A stretch of DNA of 64,000 nucleotides from Raphanus sativus (taxonomy: Eukaryota > Streptophyta > Magnoliopsida > Brassicales > Brassicaceae): contig NC_079513.1 in the NCBI RefSeq assembly GCF_000801105.2, forward strand, positions 28,255,640 to 28,319,639, read 5' to 3'. The notes below the pieces were generated by a model, which worked only from the letters and a program-made list of their open reading frames with translations, searched no databases and was not told the DNA's origin. How positions within the stretch are numbered: position 1 is the stretch's first letter; each line of letters begins with the position of its first letter. Below, piece by piece: positions 49,182 through 60,388 of the stretch. A program made the position numbers and the translations under genes.

Positions 49182-51560
49182 ATGGGAGAAGAGAAATCTC
49201 AACTTCAATTCCGTAGTATCCCTTCTCTCAAGACTTCTGATTTCGCTCTCACCACCAGTGAACCTTCATGGAGGTTGCCTTCGAGAGCGAACAAAAGCAG
49301 CGGTGGCGTTCTTAGCAATTTCGCCTCCTTATCGGTTGCGATTAGGAGAGATCGAAGGGAATCTCGTGGAGCATTCGCCTCCGTTTCTGTCGTGATTCCA
49401 AAGGAAGAGGATGATTTCGCGCCTACTTCGGCTCAGCTTTTGAAAAATCCCGTCGCTCTTTTGTCATTTGTACCGAAAGACGCCGCTCTGTTTTTCGCCG
49501 GAGCGTTCGCCGGAGCTGCCGCAAAGTCAGTCACGGCACCGCTTGACCGTATTAAGCTCCTTATGCAGGTACGCTTTCTCTCAACAACTTCAAGGTTTTG
49601 TCGCACGTGTTTTCTTTTCTCTTTTTTTTCTCCATTTTTTGTTTTTAATAATTAAGAAAAAATGTTACTAGTAAACATAATAGTACGCCGTCGTTTTGGA
49701 CTAGTTTATATTCTACTACATATGAGTAAGCATAATAGTACGCCGTCGTTTATATGCAATGTCTTTTTCTTTTTGAACAACATATATAATGTCTCTCATA
49801 CACTTAAATTAGAAACTAGTCTCTGTGCTACATATGTAGTAGATATGGTCTGATGAACAACTTACTTGGATCTTTCCATGAGATGATGTTATCATGCTGT
49901 TACTTTCATTATCTCTCAAGTCACAAAGATATCTCTTAAGAGAACCTTCTTTGTGGTGTGACTGTGTTCTTGTTATAGACACAGTGTAATATTTTTTTTT
50001 ATTCTTACAATCTAATTGACGTCTTATTTGAATTATTATAGACACATGGTGTTCGAGCTGGGCAACAAAGTGCTAAGAAGGCTATTGGTTTCATAGAGGT
50101 ATATAATATCCTCTAAAGTCATGTAGTGTAGAAAATTTGTTTCTTCTTACTGTAGACTCGTTGTTGATCTGGTTCTGTAATTTTGGAATATTATATATAA
50201 CTACAGGCGATTATGCTTATTGGAAGAGAAGAAGGTGTTAAAGGTTATTGGAAAGGAAACCTGCCTCAGGTACTCTGACAATCTCTTTACATAAAAGGCT
50301 GTGGTTTGTAATTTGGTGGATTTTGATTGCTCAAAATCTTAGTCGTTTTTGAATATTTCAGGTGATAAGGATTGTGCCTTATAGCGCGGTCCAGTTGTTT
50401 GCATATGAAACATACAAGGTATGTGATCTTCAATCATCTTATCAGGTTTATCATTTCACTAAGTTTCAGAACCCGTCTATTCACTGTGCACATTTATGTT
50501 TTTTTTTTTAAAATACAGAAACTCTTTAGGGGAGAAGACGGTCAATTGTCTGTTCTTGGAAGGCTTGGGGCTGGTGCTTGTGCTGGAATGACCTCTACTC
50601 TGGTAACTAGTGTTGTTTATCTGCTTCATCTAGTCTCGGCGCAAATCTTAAATACCTTTAAGAAACTGCAACCTTTTTTAATGCAGATTACATATCCTTT
50701 AGATGTGCTGAGATTGAGGTTAGCTGTTGAACCGGGGTATCGAACCATGTCCCAGGTATGTACATTGGATTATAGACCAACTCTAAAGCTCCATAAAGTC
50801 TTCAAAATAAAAGCGCAAGATGTGACATGTAGGTAGCCTTGAACATGCTGAGGGAGGAAGGAGTTGCATCATTTTATAACGGTCTGGGTCCTTCGCTTTT
50901 AAGTATAGCTCCTTACATTGCCCTCAACTTCTGCGTCTTTGATCTGTAAGTCTGCTAAGTCCTTTACACATCTGAAAATGTTTCAGTCAAGGTTTGTTTA
51001 GATTATTGATACTCCGGATGCAGGGTAAAGAAATCTTTGCCAGAGAAGTATCAAAAGAAGACACAGTCATCTTTGCTAACAGCAGTAGTGGCTGCTGCTA
51101 TTGCAACGGGTACATGCTATCCGTTGGATACCATAAGAAGACAGATGCAATTGAAGGGTACTCCTTATAAATCCGTATTTGACGCCTTCTCAGGTAAAAA
51201 GAAAAAACATCCTTAATGTGCTTTTGAATAAGATTAGTTTCGGGTGAGTGACCTCGTTAAAACCGATGAATAGGTATCATAGAACGTGAAGGAGTGATTG
51301 GATTGTACCGTGGGTTTGTCCCCAATGCCCTGAAAAGCATGCCAAACAGCAGGTAAGTTTCTTATATAGACTTGTGAAGAAGGCAGCTTTCTCATCTTGT
51401 GTTTTATCATGATGTTTTCAGTATAAAGCTGACAACATTTGATATCGTGAAGAAACTGATAGCAGCGAGTGAGAAGGAGTACCAAAAAATAGGGGACGAT
51501 AATCGCAAGAAAGCAGCAGCAACTCCTCCTCCTCTTAACACAACTGATGAACAAAGCTGA
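49182..51560 (+). CDS. TAAC: thylakoid ADP/ATP carrier (TAAC)
   Basis: Mitochondrial-carrier-family protein of the plastid, exchanging ATP for ADP and, in later reports, PAPS, across thylakoid and envelope membranes (Arabidopsis At5g01500). About ten exons splice in frame: 49182-49568, 50042-50098, 50207-50269, and on to about 51421-51560; the product is about 410 residues. The N-terminal 90 residues are transit-peptide-like. Three carrier repeats are intact: TAPLDRIKLLMQ, TYPLDVLRLRLAVE and CYPLDTIRRQMQLKG. The last motif differs from the RRRMMM of mitochondrial ADP/ATP carriers, as known for TAAC. The tail is lysine- and proline-rich (DDNRKKAAATPPPLN). No defect is seen. Confidence 0.92.
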
Positions 51561-52007
51561 AGCCCTTTTTCCCCGTAAACCAATTATCTTTTCTTGCTGT
51601 TTGTGTGTGTATTGCTTGAATGTTTTTTTGTTTCTGTGGTAGACATGATTTTTGAATTGAATCATGAAGCCGACAAGGCAGAGTTGGGTCCATGTATGGG
51701 GGTAATAAATATGTCTGTTTGTGTCCGCCCTTGCGTTTAATTTTTCGAATAAAAACCGGTTTGATTGGGGATTCGAAACTCTCTCAATTGCGGAATTGCT
51801 TACGTTTAATTTTTCGGTTTAAGAAATAAATAAAATAAAAACCGGTTTGATGGGTATTCGAAACCGGACCGCTTCGGAAATGGGACTGGGAGTTCGTTCT
51901 ATCTATTTGGAAAAATGCGGCTGAAGGAGGAGGAAGAGGAAGAGATTAGCGGAAGACGTGTAACGAACGAGACTCTGAATCTCAAATAGTAATATTGCTC
52001 GTCAGTC
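51561..52007. other. spacer with a local direct repeat
   Basis: A direct repeat is present at about 51730-51781 and 51800-51867: each has GTTTAATTTTTCG and AAAAACCGGTTTGAT followed by ATTCGAAAC. The rest is the TAAC 3' UTR and the RUS5 promoter. Confidence 0.6.
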
Positions 52008-55000
52008 ATGCACTGTACGTTACGATTGCCGTTGCCTCTTCACATTCCACGAACTCGAACAGCGGCATCCTGTAAGCCGAAACGACGGCGTGTGGAGGAG
52101 CAGTTGCGGTGCCGCTGTGCTCAGTCAGACGAAGAAGAAGCCACCAATGATAATAAGAGGTGAACATTACTTTTTGATTCTCGAGGAGTTAGAGTGGTTT
52201 GGTCTTAGTCATTTAAATTACGGCCGGATGAGTGATTGATTGTTGATACAAGTGTTAGAGTTGGAGGAGGAGGAGGAGGAGTTTCGATTGTGGTTGAGAG
52301 ATACGGGAATGGAACTTCCAAAAGGTCCCAGCCTTCTTATTTCCCCCCCCCCCCCCCCCCCCCATGATTTAAACATGTCCATAACTGACTTTGTTTAGTG
52401 TGCAGATATTTGCTAGATGATGATGATGATGACTCGCCTTTACAAGGCTTTCTAGAGGAGCGTGAGCCTAAGCCTGATACCAAACTGTGGGCTCAGAAAC
52501 GAATACGCTTTGGCTTCCTGATCTTGTCAAGGATTTTGTTTTTCCCTCCGGCTTTCCTGGTACACTTTCCTTTTTCTTTATTTGGTTGTAGGATCCTAAT
52601 TATGATTATGATGTAGATTCAATGAGTTTAATATTCTCTTGTAATGTAAAAATCAACAGGGTCTGTTTCAGATGATTACTTGGACTACATGCTCTGGCAG
52701 TTCCCTACCAATGTTACCGGCTGGATCTGTAATGTCTTAGTCACTTCTAGTCTTCTCAAAGCTGTTGGCGTTGGATCTTTCTCTGGATCTTCTCCTGCCG
52801 CTACTGCTGCTGCTTCTGCTGCTGCCATCAGGTTTTCTTTTTTATTCCCACTGCTATCTCACCTTGTTTGTTTGTTTGTTTGCTCTCCCCCCCCCCCCCC
52901 AACTTCTTATGGTCTATTTCTCTCTAACTTCAGATGGGTATCCAAGGATGGTATTGGAGCTCTTGGCCGTCTTCTTATTGGTAGGGAAACCATGGGAAGA
53001 CACTAATAAACGTTCTTGGTCTTATCTAAGAACCTCTTCACTAACAAGATTATATTTTTTTTTCCAGGTGGACGTTTCGGTAGTCTTTTTGACGATGATC
53101 CTAAACAATGGCGCATGTATGCTGATTTTATTGGCAGTGCTGGAAGGTTTGTAGTATAGGACTTCAAGCCATTAACAATGTATAGCATTTGATTGCGTTT
53201 CTTTTTGTTTTTGCAGCTTCTTTGATCTGGCCACACAACTATATCCAACCCAGTTCCTACTATTAGCATCCACAGGAAATCTCGCCAAGGTGGTTCCCTT
53301 TTCCTTCCACCTGCAAATCTTTCATTTATATTTTTAGTATTTATCAAGAATTCACGTCGGCTAAAGCATTGATTGACAGAGTGCACCTTCTAATATTTCT
53401 ATTTGAATTAGGCCGTGGCTAGAGGATTGAGAGATCCTTCATTCAGGGTCATACAGAGTCATTTTGCTATCTCAGGAAATCTTGGCGAGGTAGCAGCCAA
53501 GGTATGCTAAGTCATGTACGTTTTATCTCTGTTAGCAGTCTCTGATTCTTGTTCAACATCTCAGGAGGAAGTGTGGGAAGTTGCTGCCCAGCTTATTGGT
53601 CTTGGTCTAGGCATTCTTATCATTGTATGTTACTTTTTTTCTTTGTGCTTCTTTCTTTCTTTCAAATCTATTCATTACAAGTCCCAAGTTTGATCCTGTT
53701 AAAATTTTACTGGCTTTATGTTGAGCCTTTGCATTCTGTAATATTTGATGCAGGACACGCCAGGCCTTGTAAAGTCATTTCCCTTTGTGTCGCTTACATG
53801 GACGAGCATAAGACTTGTTCATCTATGGCTACGTTACCAGTCGCTTGCAGTCCTACGATTTGACACAGTAAGAGTTCTTCTCACATGGTTTTTCCTACAA
53901 ACTTGAAATTTAATATGAGAAGAAAACCCCGGATAAATTGAATAATACTTTGATTTGAATTATGAAATAATGCCAGATAAATCTTAAGCGTGCGCGTATC
54001 CTAGTACAGTCTCATGTTGTGCACTCTGTTGTACCAGGTTAGAATGTTCCTCCTTTTTTCTAGCTTATTACTAAACCTCGAAGTAAGACCCATATTTGTC
54101 TCTTGACAGGGTATGTTGACTGCAACAAGCGAGAAAACATTTTGGTATGGCAGAGATTCATGAAACCTCGGATCATCTTTGGTGTTTCTCTTGAAGAAAT
54201 ATCTGGTTTGGAGAAATCTGTTTTTAAGGTAATCTTCTTCTTCCATTTTAACTACGTCCATCTGTACTCCTGAGAGGATCTTATATTTTAAACATTGACT
54301 TCCAGGTTAAAGCACTCCTTAAGATATACACAAAGGAGAACTATATTCTTACGTTGAATAAGTTGAACAAGGATACCGAGTTTTCTGTATCCTTTAAGGT
54401 ACGTGCGGGGCCCTATTAAAAAAAATGTACTCGATCATAGAACTCATGAAGCATTAATATCTTGTTTGTCTTTCGAGTAATCTGATAGAGATTCACTGGT
54501 GGGTAATTTAGCATATCAAGTTATGACTTAGAAGAAATGGGGAGCTGATTTATACTTTGCTTCTTGTAATTAGAATACGTTACTGGAGTAGCATACTGCA
54601 TACGACATAGGAGTTATTTTTCAGTAATATCGGCTTAATTGAATGAACAAAGCTTCTACACTTGTCGGAGAGTACTCTCGGATATCTTTGGTGATTTAGT
54701 CAAAATTTTATTATTTTATCTATCAATTAAGGCTTACATGCTCTTATTATCTCTGGACCCTTTTTATTAGTTCTTATTTAAAACTACCTTCCTTAAACAT
54801 AATTTGTGGGTTAGTTTAGTATTCTACTCATTCCTTCTGCCTTTTACTTGATCTCTGTGAAACTAATAATGCAGGTGAATGCGACAAGCGGAGACGTGTT
54901 GAGATGTCTTTGGCAAGCATATTGGTTATACGAGAACATGGAAGAAAGCTTGAAAAACAAAGATAGTGTGGTCCATTGGCTGAAGCAAAGCTTGTCGGAG

Positions 55001-55120
55001 ATGGAGAACAAGTTTGATGATTTCTTGTTCAAATTGGATACTGCTGGATGGAACTTAGGTGAATCTAACTTGAAGATTCCCAACCACATCCTCATCGACC
55101 AGGAGTCCATCCCTCTCTGA
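52008..55120 (+). CDS. RUS5: RUS5-like DUF647 protein with apparent frameshift
   Basis: Member of the ROOT UV-B SENSITIVE (DUF647) family, homologue of Arabidopsis At5g01510; related RUS1 and RUS2 act in UV-B sensing and vitamin B6-linked processes. The function of RUS5 is not established. Exons 52008-52159, 52253-52324 and 52406-52559 run in frame up to RIRFGF, where one base is missing: the next residues of the family (DLVKDFVFPSGFPG) are present in the shifted frame. The phase of exon 3 (378 bases so far, against 379 needed) proves the shift from the splice phases. Read as given, the protein stops at 52738-52740 after about 152 residues. All later exons are in frame with one another and conserved, including YLDYMLWQFPTNVTGWICNV, the Ala-rich stretch and NHILIDQESIPL, where the CDS ends. 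Either a recent mutation or an assembly error. Confidence 0.85.
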
Positions 55121-56780
55121 CATTCCATTATTTTTCCACGGAGCAATCTCTTGAACATAAGAAACTGATACTGAGGTAAATAATACTTACCAAACACTGT
55201 CAATTCAAACGTGGAGTAATTTTTGTTACTATATCTTAGGCGTCAATTGAATGTAGATGACTTTTATAGAATATAAAAGTTTGGTACAACTAACAGTTAG
55301 GATAATATCAGGAATAGGAATTGTATGGACCACTTGTATGACATGATCAATATAGATTTAGAGTAAAAAAAAGTATAATTATATCTTAAAATAAGTTAGT
55401 GTGGATAATGAGACAAATGGTGAGGTTTGAGGCCAATGATATAGTATGATTGTCATTATGCCCTGCTTTGTTTGTACTTGAATCGCCACCCTCGTTTTAT
55501 TGCGTTTAGTTTTAGAATTTAGAGGACGTCGGCATTCCTTTATGAAAAACAAAGAAAATGACCTTTTATACAATTTGATTTGTGTATAAATAATCTAACA
55601 GAACCAAAAAATAGCTATTACTATTATTATTATCTAAGTAAATGTTAAAAATCATGTAAAAGGATCATAGTTCTATAAATTGTTGTAACTTATTTTTTTT
55701 TATATTTTATATGAGACTTATATTTTTGTTAATGATTTATTTGCTGATTAATTTACCAAAAACTGATAACAAATTGATCTGTGACGAGAGTTCAAAAAGA
55801 AAAAAATTGATCTATTTCTTGCCCATCACTGCGAAGTTGAATTAGTGGTGAGTCATTATCGCTATTAATAACTTGTCTAATAATGATAACAAATCATGTC
55901 ACCAAATAAGCTATAATTGTTTGATCCTTTTGCCTAGATCCATTCATGTAAAAGCACACGTAGGTCATATACGTATCCTAAAAGCCAAATTAGTAAGCAG
56001 ATTACGAGGCATTACGAGATCCAAGCATGCAAATATTTCATAAACAAATCCCTTAAGGGTTTACGTATTTGCATTTAAGTCTGGTATCCTCTACTACCCA
56101 AATACGTTAAAAGCTAGTTCATACGCTTATATATCACGACACGTGGGATGTGATGGTGGTCCCCATTGACACGCAGATACATGTCGGTCACGTATCTCTT
56201 ACAAGGCGCACAGTTGCACACACCACCGCCGCCTGGAGTAGTGACACACGTCCTGTCACTCAATTTTTTTCTATCTCAGTTAAATAAATAATATTATCCT
56301 CGTCCTTGTTACGTGGGGCCCAGGCTAGGGTTTTATGGTAATTCGGTAATACCACAAGTAATGTCTAACTTTTTAATAATTAGTTCCCAAAGTTCCTTGT
56401 AGAACAAAAAAAAAGGGAAGGTCGGAAGGAGCCTTTACTTCAGACGCTCTGTTCGCTTTTGTTAATGTTAAATATTGTGTGATCTTTGATTACGTGTGCT
56501 CTACGCGAATTTAGGCAAACTTACTTTCTCTTTCTCTTTCTCTCTCCCTGTCGCTACCTCTCCACGGTTGAGTGAGTATAAATCTACAGAAAAAAGGATC
56601 TTCCATGGGAATGGGAGAGAGAATCTATTCGAGCTGTTAAGGTTTGCGATATTTTAGGCTTTAGTTTGATCTCAAAGATTAGGAAAAAAAGGGACTAGGG
56701 TTTTGTTTTGTCTTTGTCGCACGCTTGGAAGCTCTGGTTTATATATTGGATCGTTAAGAGACGCAAATTTTTTTAAAAAA
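55121..56780. promoter_or_regulatory. AIRP2 upstream region with ABRE
   Basis: No gene is seen. ACACGTGG at 56139-56146 is an ABRE/G-box, fitting an ABA-induced gene. The leader has (TC)n near 56527-56545 and the start is at 56781. Confidence 0.5.
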
Positions 56781-58375
56781 ATGCGAAAGTCGTTCAAGGA
56801 TTCACTCAAAGCTCTCGAAGCTGATATCCAGTTCGCCAATACCCTGTAAATCTCTCTCTCTCATCTCTGGTTAATAATACACGCAAAGTTTATGTTCTTT
56901 TTTTTTTTGTTTTTTTCCCATGGAATCTGATTGTGTTCTTCGTAGATGATCGCTTTGGAAATTTTGATTGATGTCTCTTGCTTACTCTATTCTGGTTTGC
57001 CTGCTGTTTTTTTTTTTTGAGTTTTCCGGTTCGATAGATCAAACTGTGTACACAGCCTTCGTTGGAGTTCTATCGAAGATTCCAGATGGGTTATTCAGTC
57101 TGGAATGATACTTGTTTGAATCTCTGCTGTTGTCTGATTGCGTTTGCTTGCTTGCTTTTGCTGATGTCAGAATGAATCTTGAGACTTTGCGTTTACGCCA
57201 GCTTTTGTAAAAAATGTCAATTTATTCCATTAGCCAGTCTCAGACGCCACCACCACTCTTCCTCTAACCTGTCAATTATTTTTTATCATACATATATATA
57301 ATGGGATTCTATCCACAAGTTTGACCTTTACTATAGTATAAGACTTTTTTTTTTATAAGACTTGTTTTAATAATCACAAACATTCTGATGTCTCTCTCTC
57401 TCTCTGTTTTTTTTTGAAGGGCATCCGAGTATCCAGAGGAGTGTGATGGTGGGTTCGTGCAGATGAGACTGTCTTACAGCCCCGCGGCTCATCTCTTTCT
57501 CTTCCTTCTTCAGTGGACTGATTGTCATTTCGCTGGCGCTTTAGGATTGCTTCGGATCTTTATTTATAAGGTCTACCATCTTCTTCTTTTTCCTTTTTTA
57601 GAACTCTTTGAGAGTTTATTCTTTCCGGACCTTTTCTTTGTCTAGACTTGATATTGTGATTCTCTATTTTTTTTTTTTTTTGATAGGCATATGTTGATGG
57701 GAAGACCACAATGTCGCTTCATGAACGGAAAGCTAGTATCAAAGAGTTCTATGGTACACTTAGTTATTAACTAATATTTTTGATTAGGAAGTTGGTCCAA
57801 TAATAATGTTCCATTTGGGTATTGCTGTAGATGTGTTGTTTCCTTCGCTATTGCAAGTTCACGGAGGGATAAACGATGTAGAAGAAAGGAAGCAAAAGGA
57901 GATATGCGAGAAAAGATACCGGAGAAAGGACACAACAGAGAAAGGAAAGATGTCAGAGGTGGATTTGGAGAGGGAGGAAGAGTGTGGCATTTGCTTGGAG
58001 ATTCGCAATAAAGTTGTTCTTCCTACTTGCAATCACTCCATGTGCATAAATTGCTACAGAGACTGGTGAAAAAAATGCTTCCTCCTCTTTACTCACTTAA
58101 TAGTCTTTTTTTTTTTTTAAGTTGCAGTAATAAGAATATTGTTGTTGTGTTTAAACAGGCGGTTGAGGTCACAGTCGTGCCCGTTCTGTAGAGGGAGCTT
58201 GAAAAGAGTGAATTCTGGTGATTTATGGGTTTACACTTCGAACAGGGAGATAGTGGAGTTACCGGAGATATACAAGGAGAATGTGAAGAGGTTGTTAATG
58301 TACATTGACAAATTGCCTCTCGTTGCTTGTGACCACCACCCAACTCTTGTTCCTTACGCTCATGTTCCGCGCTGA
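56781..58375 (+). CDS. AIRP2: RING E3 ubiquitin ligase AIRP2
   Basis: Cytosolic C3HC4 RING E3 ligase; Arabidopsis AIRP2 (At5g01520) is a positive regulator of ABA and drought responses and ubiquitinates ATP1/SDIRIP1 (family knowledge). Five exons are in frame: 56781-56845, 57420-57570, 57687-57753, 57831-58065 and 58159-58375, about 245 residues. The N-terminus MRKSFKDSLKALEADIQFAN is followed by LRQLSY-like hydrophobic sequence (SYSPAAHLFLFLLQWTDCHF). The RING is CGICLEIRNKVVLPTCNHSM, CINCYRDW and SCPFCRG, with the conserved cysteines and histidine. The last part reads YTSNREIVELPEIYKENVKR and ends YAHVPR. The retrotransposon starts only 338 bp downstream of the stop. Confidence 0.94.
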
Positions 58376-58712
58376 ACAATCCCTACCCTCTTTAATTATA
58401 GCTTATCTCATCCTTCTTCTGCACATAGCATTTCTAATCTCTATATTTTTTGTAAATAAGAATTTATGTTTCTTTTTCAATTTGGGGGGGGGGGGGGGGG
58501 GGGGTTCTTTTAAGTTTTTTATGCAGTCTCTGATTTGGATTTGTTATTTGTATTATCACAACTTCCTCTTGGTAAATGGCTTTGAAAACTTCGGTTTGAT
58601 CTGTTGGCAATACATAATTTTGGTTGAGGTAGGGATCGGTTGGTTAGATAGTGGACCAAAGACATATCGGTAGAAGTTTTGGTTACTTTCGTAATTTGAT
58701 TTTTTTTTGGTT
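58376..58712. other. AIRP2 3' flank before the retrotransposon
   Basis: Holds the AIRP2 3' UTR and a run of 21 G at 58484-58504. No gene is seen. Confidence 0.5.
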
Positions 58713-60257
58713 TGATAATGCAATTTTGATATCTTGTGTATTTACATGTTTTTAAGCTTCATTCTAGTCCTTATATTGTTCCTTTGCATGCATTTATAGT
58801 GCATTTAGGTCGCATTGCATTACATTTGTCTCTATCAGATATTGGAGATGCTTGTTGGTGACTTTGGAGACATTTGAGGGGTTTTGAGTCAAAAGAGTGA
58901 AAGATGAACATGGATGAAGGCCTTAAACTATCTTTTGAAGCTCAAATTTTGGGAAGACAAAGTAAATTGAGTTAGCTTTCTAATGGAGGTGGTTTCAAGT
59001 CATTTGGATCTGTATTGAAGGAGTTATGATCAATCTACTGGAGGCATATCAACCCTGTAGCGACATCAGCGTAGCGACCTCGCCTGGTCGCTAAGACGCA
59101 ACCCGAGCCATCATAGCGACATGCGTAGCGACTTACCAAGTCACTATGATGAGAGAAGCCAGAACCCAAGAAATGACTAAGTGTCCGTAGCGACCTCTGC
59201 GTAGCGACATGATCACGTCGCTAGGAGGCCACCCGAGTGAGCGTAGCGACCACCATAGCGACTTGCAAAGTCGCTACAGATCCTGAAGAGTTGAAGAGTT
59301 CTGTAGCGACCTACCTGTAGCGGGAAGCAAGGTCGCTACGGGCGAAAAAACTGCTTTTTTTATTGGGTTGATCCAGGATTGTTGGGTTGACCCAACTCGT
59401 TTTTAGGCTTCTATAAATACCCTTTAGACCTAATTTTGAGGGATATCTTGTTTAGATTGTAATCACATTAGCTATTTTGGTGAAGGACTTAATCTTGAGC
59501 TTCTTTTCATCTCTATCTCTTGTGATTATTAATCAATCTTGACCACTAAGCATGATTAACCTTCAATCATCCATGGGTTTTGGGTTATTCATGTCTATTA
59601 GTGAGTAGTTACCTTTTGGATTCATGGGTTAGGGTGATTAGAGTGATTAAGTGAAGATCTAAGGGTGCTTAGTGTTAGATCTCTTGTTTCCTTGCTTGTC
59701 TACTTCTCTTAATGCTAGATTAATGTTGGCCTCTTTATTCTAGAGCTCTAGACATTTCCCACCCACAAGGTGTTTGATGAAATGTCTGAACCAAGTAGAG
59801 CTTGCTCTAAACTTACCTTACACAAAGACCATTGTGTTAAGGGAGTTTAGATAGTTAGTAGACTCATCCTTAATGATTGCTTAGATCTTTTAGGCTCAAA
59901 GACCTTTGATGTCTAGTTGATTAAAGCAAATGAGCATTCTTCTTGACCATAGAGCTTGCTTATTTCAGTGTTCTAGACTTAAGGAAGTTATTGATTGAAA
60001 GTTTGCCATCCTTAGATTGGATCTTAATCACTTAAAGTCAAATGCCTAGCCCCATGAGTCCTATTGTCCAAGATTGATTGAAAGCTTGTTTCTTTATTGC
60101 ACTTTAGCATAGTTCTAGTTCATATCATCATTGAAAACCTGATTGCACTTAGATTAAGCATGGTCTTGCATTCCCTTTGCTTTAGAATCACTTAGGATTG
60201 GTTCGACAATCTTTTACACTACAACATTTGATAGGGACCTGAAAAGTCCTGTTATCA
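58713..60257 (+). repeat. 5' LTR
   Basis: The LTR starts TGATAATG and ends TGTTATCA, giving TGATAA/TTATCA inverted ends, and is 1545 bp, as usual for Athila. It contains a TATAAATA promoter box (59412-59419) and an array of GTAGCGAC motifs (59057-59339). The right end lies 3 bp before the primer site. Confidence 0.8.
59057..59339 (+). repeat. GTAGCGAC array, five units
   Basis: Five units start at 59057, 59113, 59187, 59243 and 59303. Each has two direct copies of (G/A)TAGCGAC 10-17 bp apart and then one inverted copy GTCGCTA(N). Copies are exact or differ by one base, apart from GTAGCGGG in unit 5 and GTCACTAT in unit 2. The units lie 350-70 bp before the LTR TATA box. Confidence 0.9.
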
Positions 60258-60260
60258 AAT

Positions 60261-60273
60261 TGGCGCCGTTGCC
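60261..60273 (+). other. primer binding site for tRNA-Asp
   Basis: TGGCGCCGTTGCC is the reverse complement of the 3' end of plant tRNA-Asp (with CCA), the primer used by Athila elements. It begins 3 bp after the LTR end. Confidence 0.85.
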
Positions 60274-60388
60274 AAGTTCTATTGTGATTTTGACATTGGG
60301 ATTTAGTCATTTGCTTGAGACTAAGTCATTTTTATTATTATTGTGATATTGGCTCTGCTTTTTCCTCTTTCTTTTTCATTTCAGGTGT

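Noticed and set aside
52765..53154. 129-codon leucine-rich ORF in RUS5
   Set aside because: It runs through exons and introns of RUS5 in the wrong frame and includes the C14 run.
59057..59339. CRISPR-like spaced repeat
   Set aside because: Repeats are 8 bp, in both orientations and inside a plant LTR; there are no uniform spacers and no cas genes. It is an LTR motif array.
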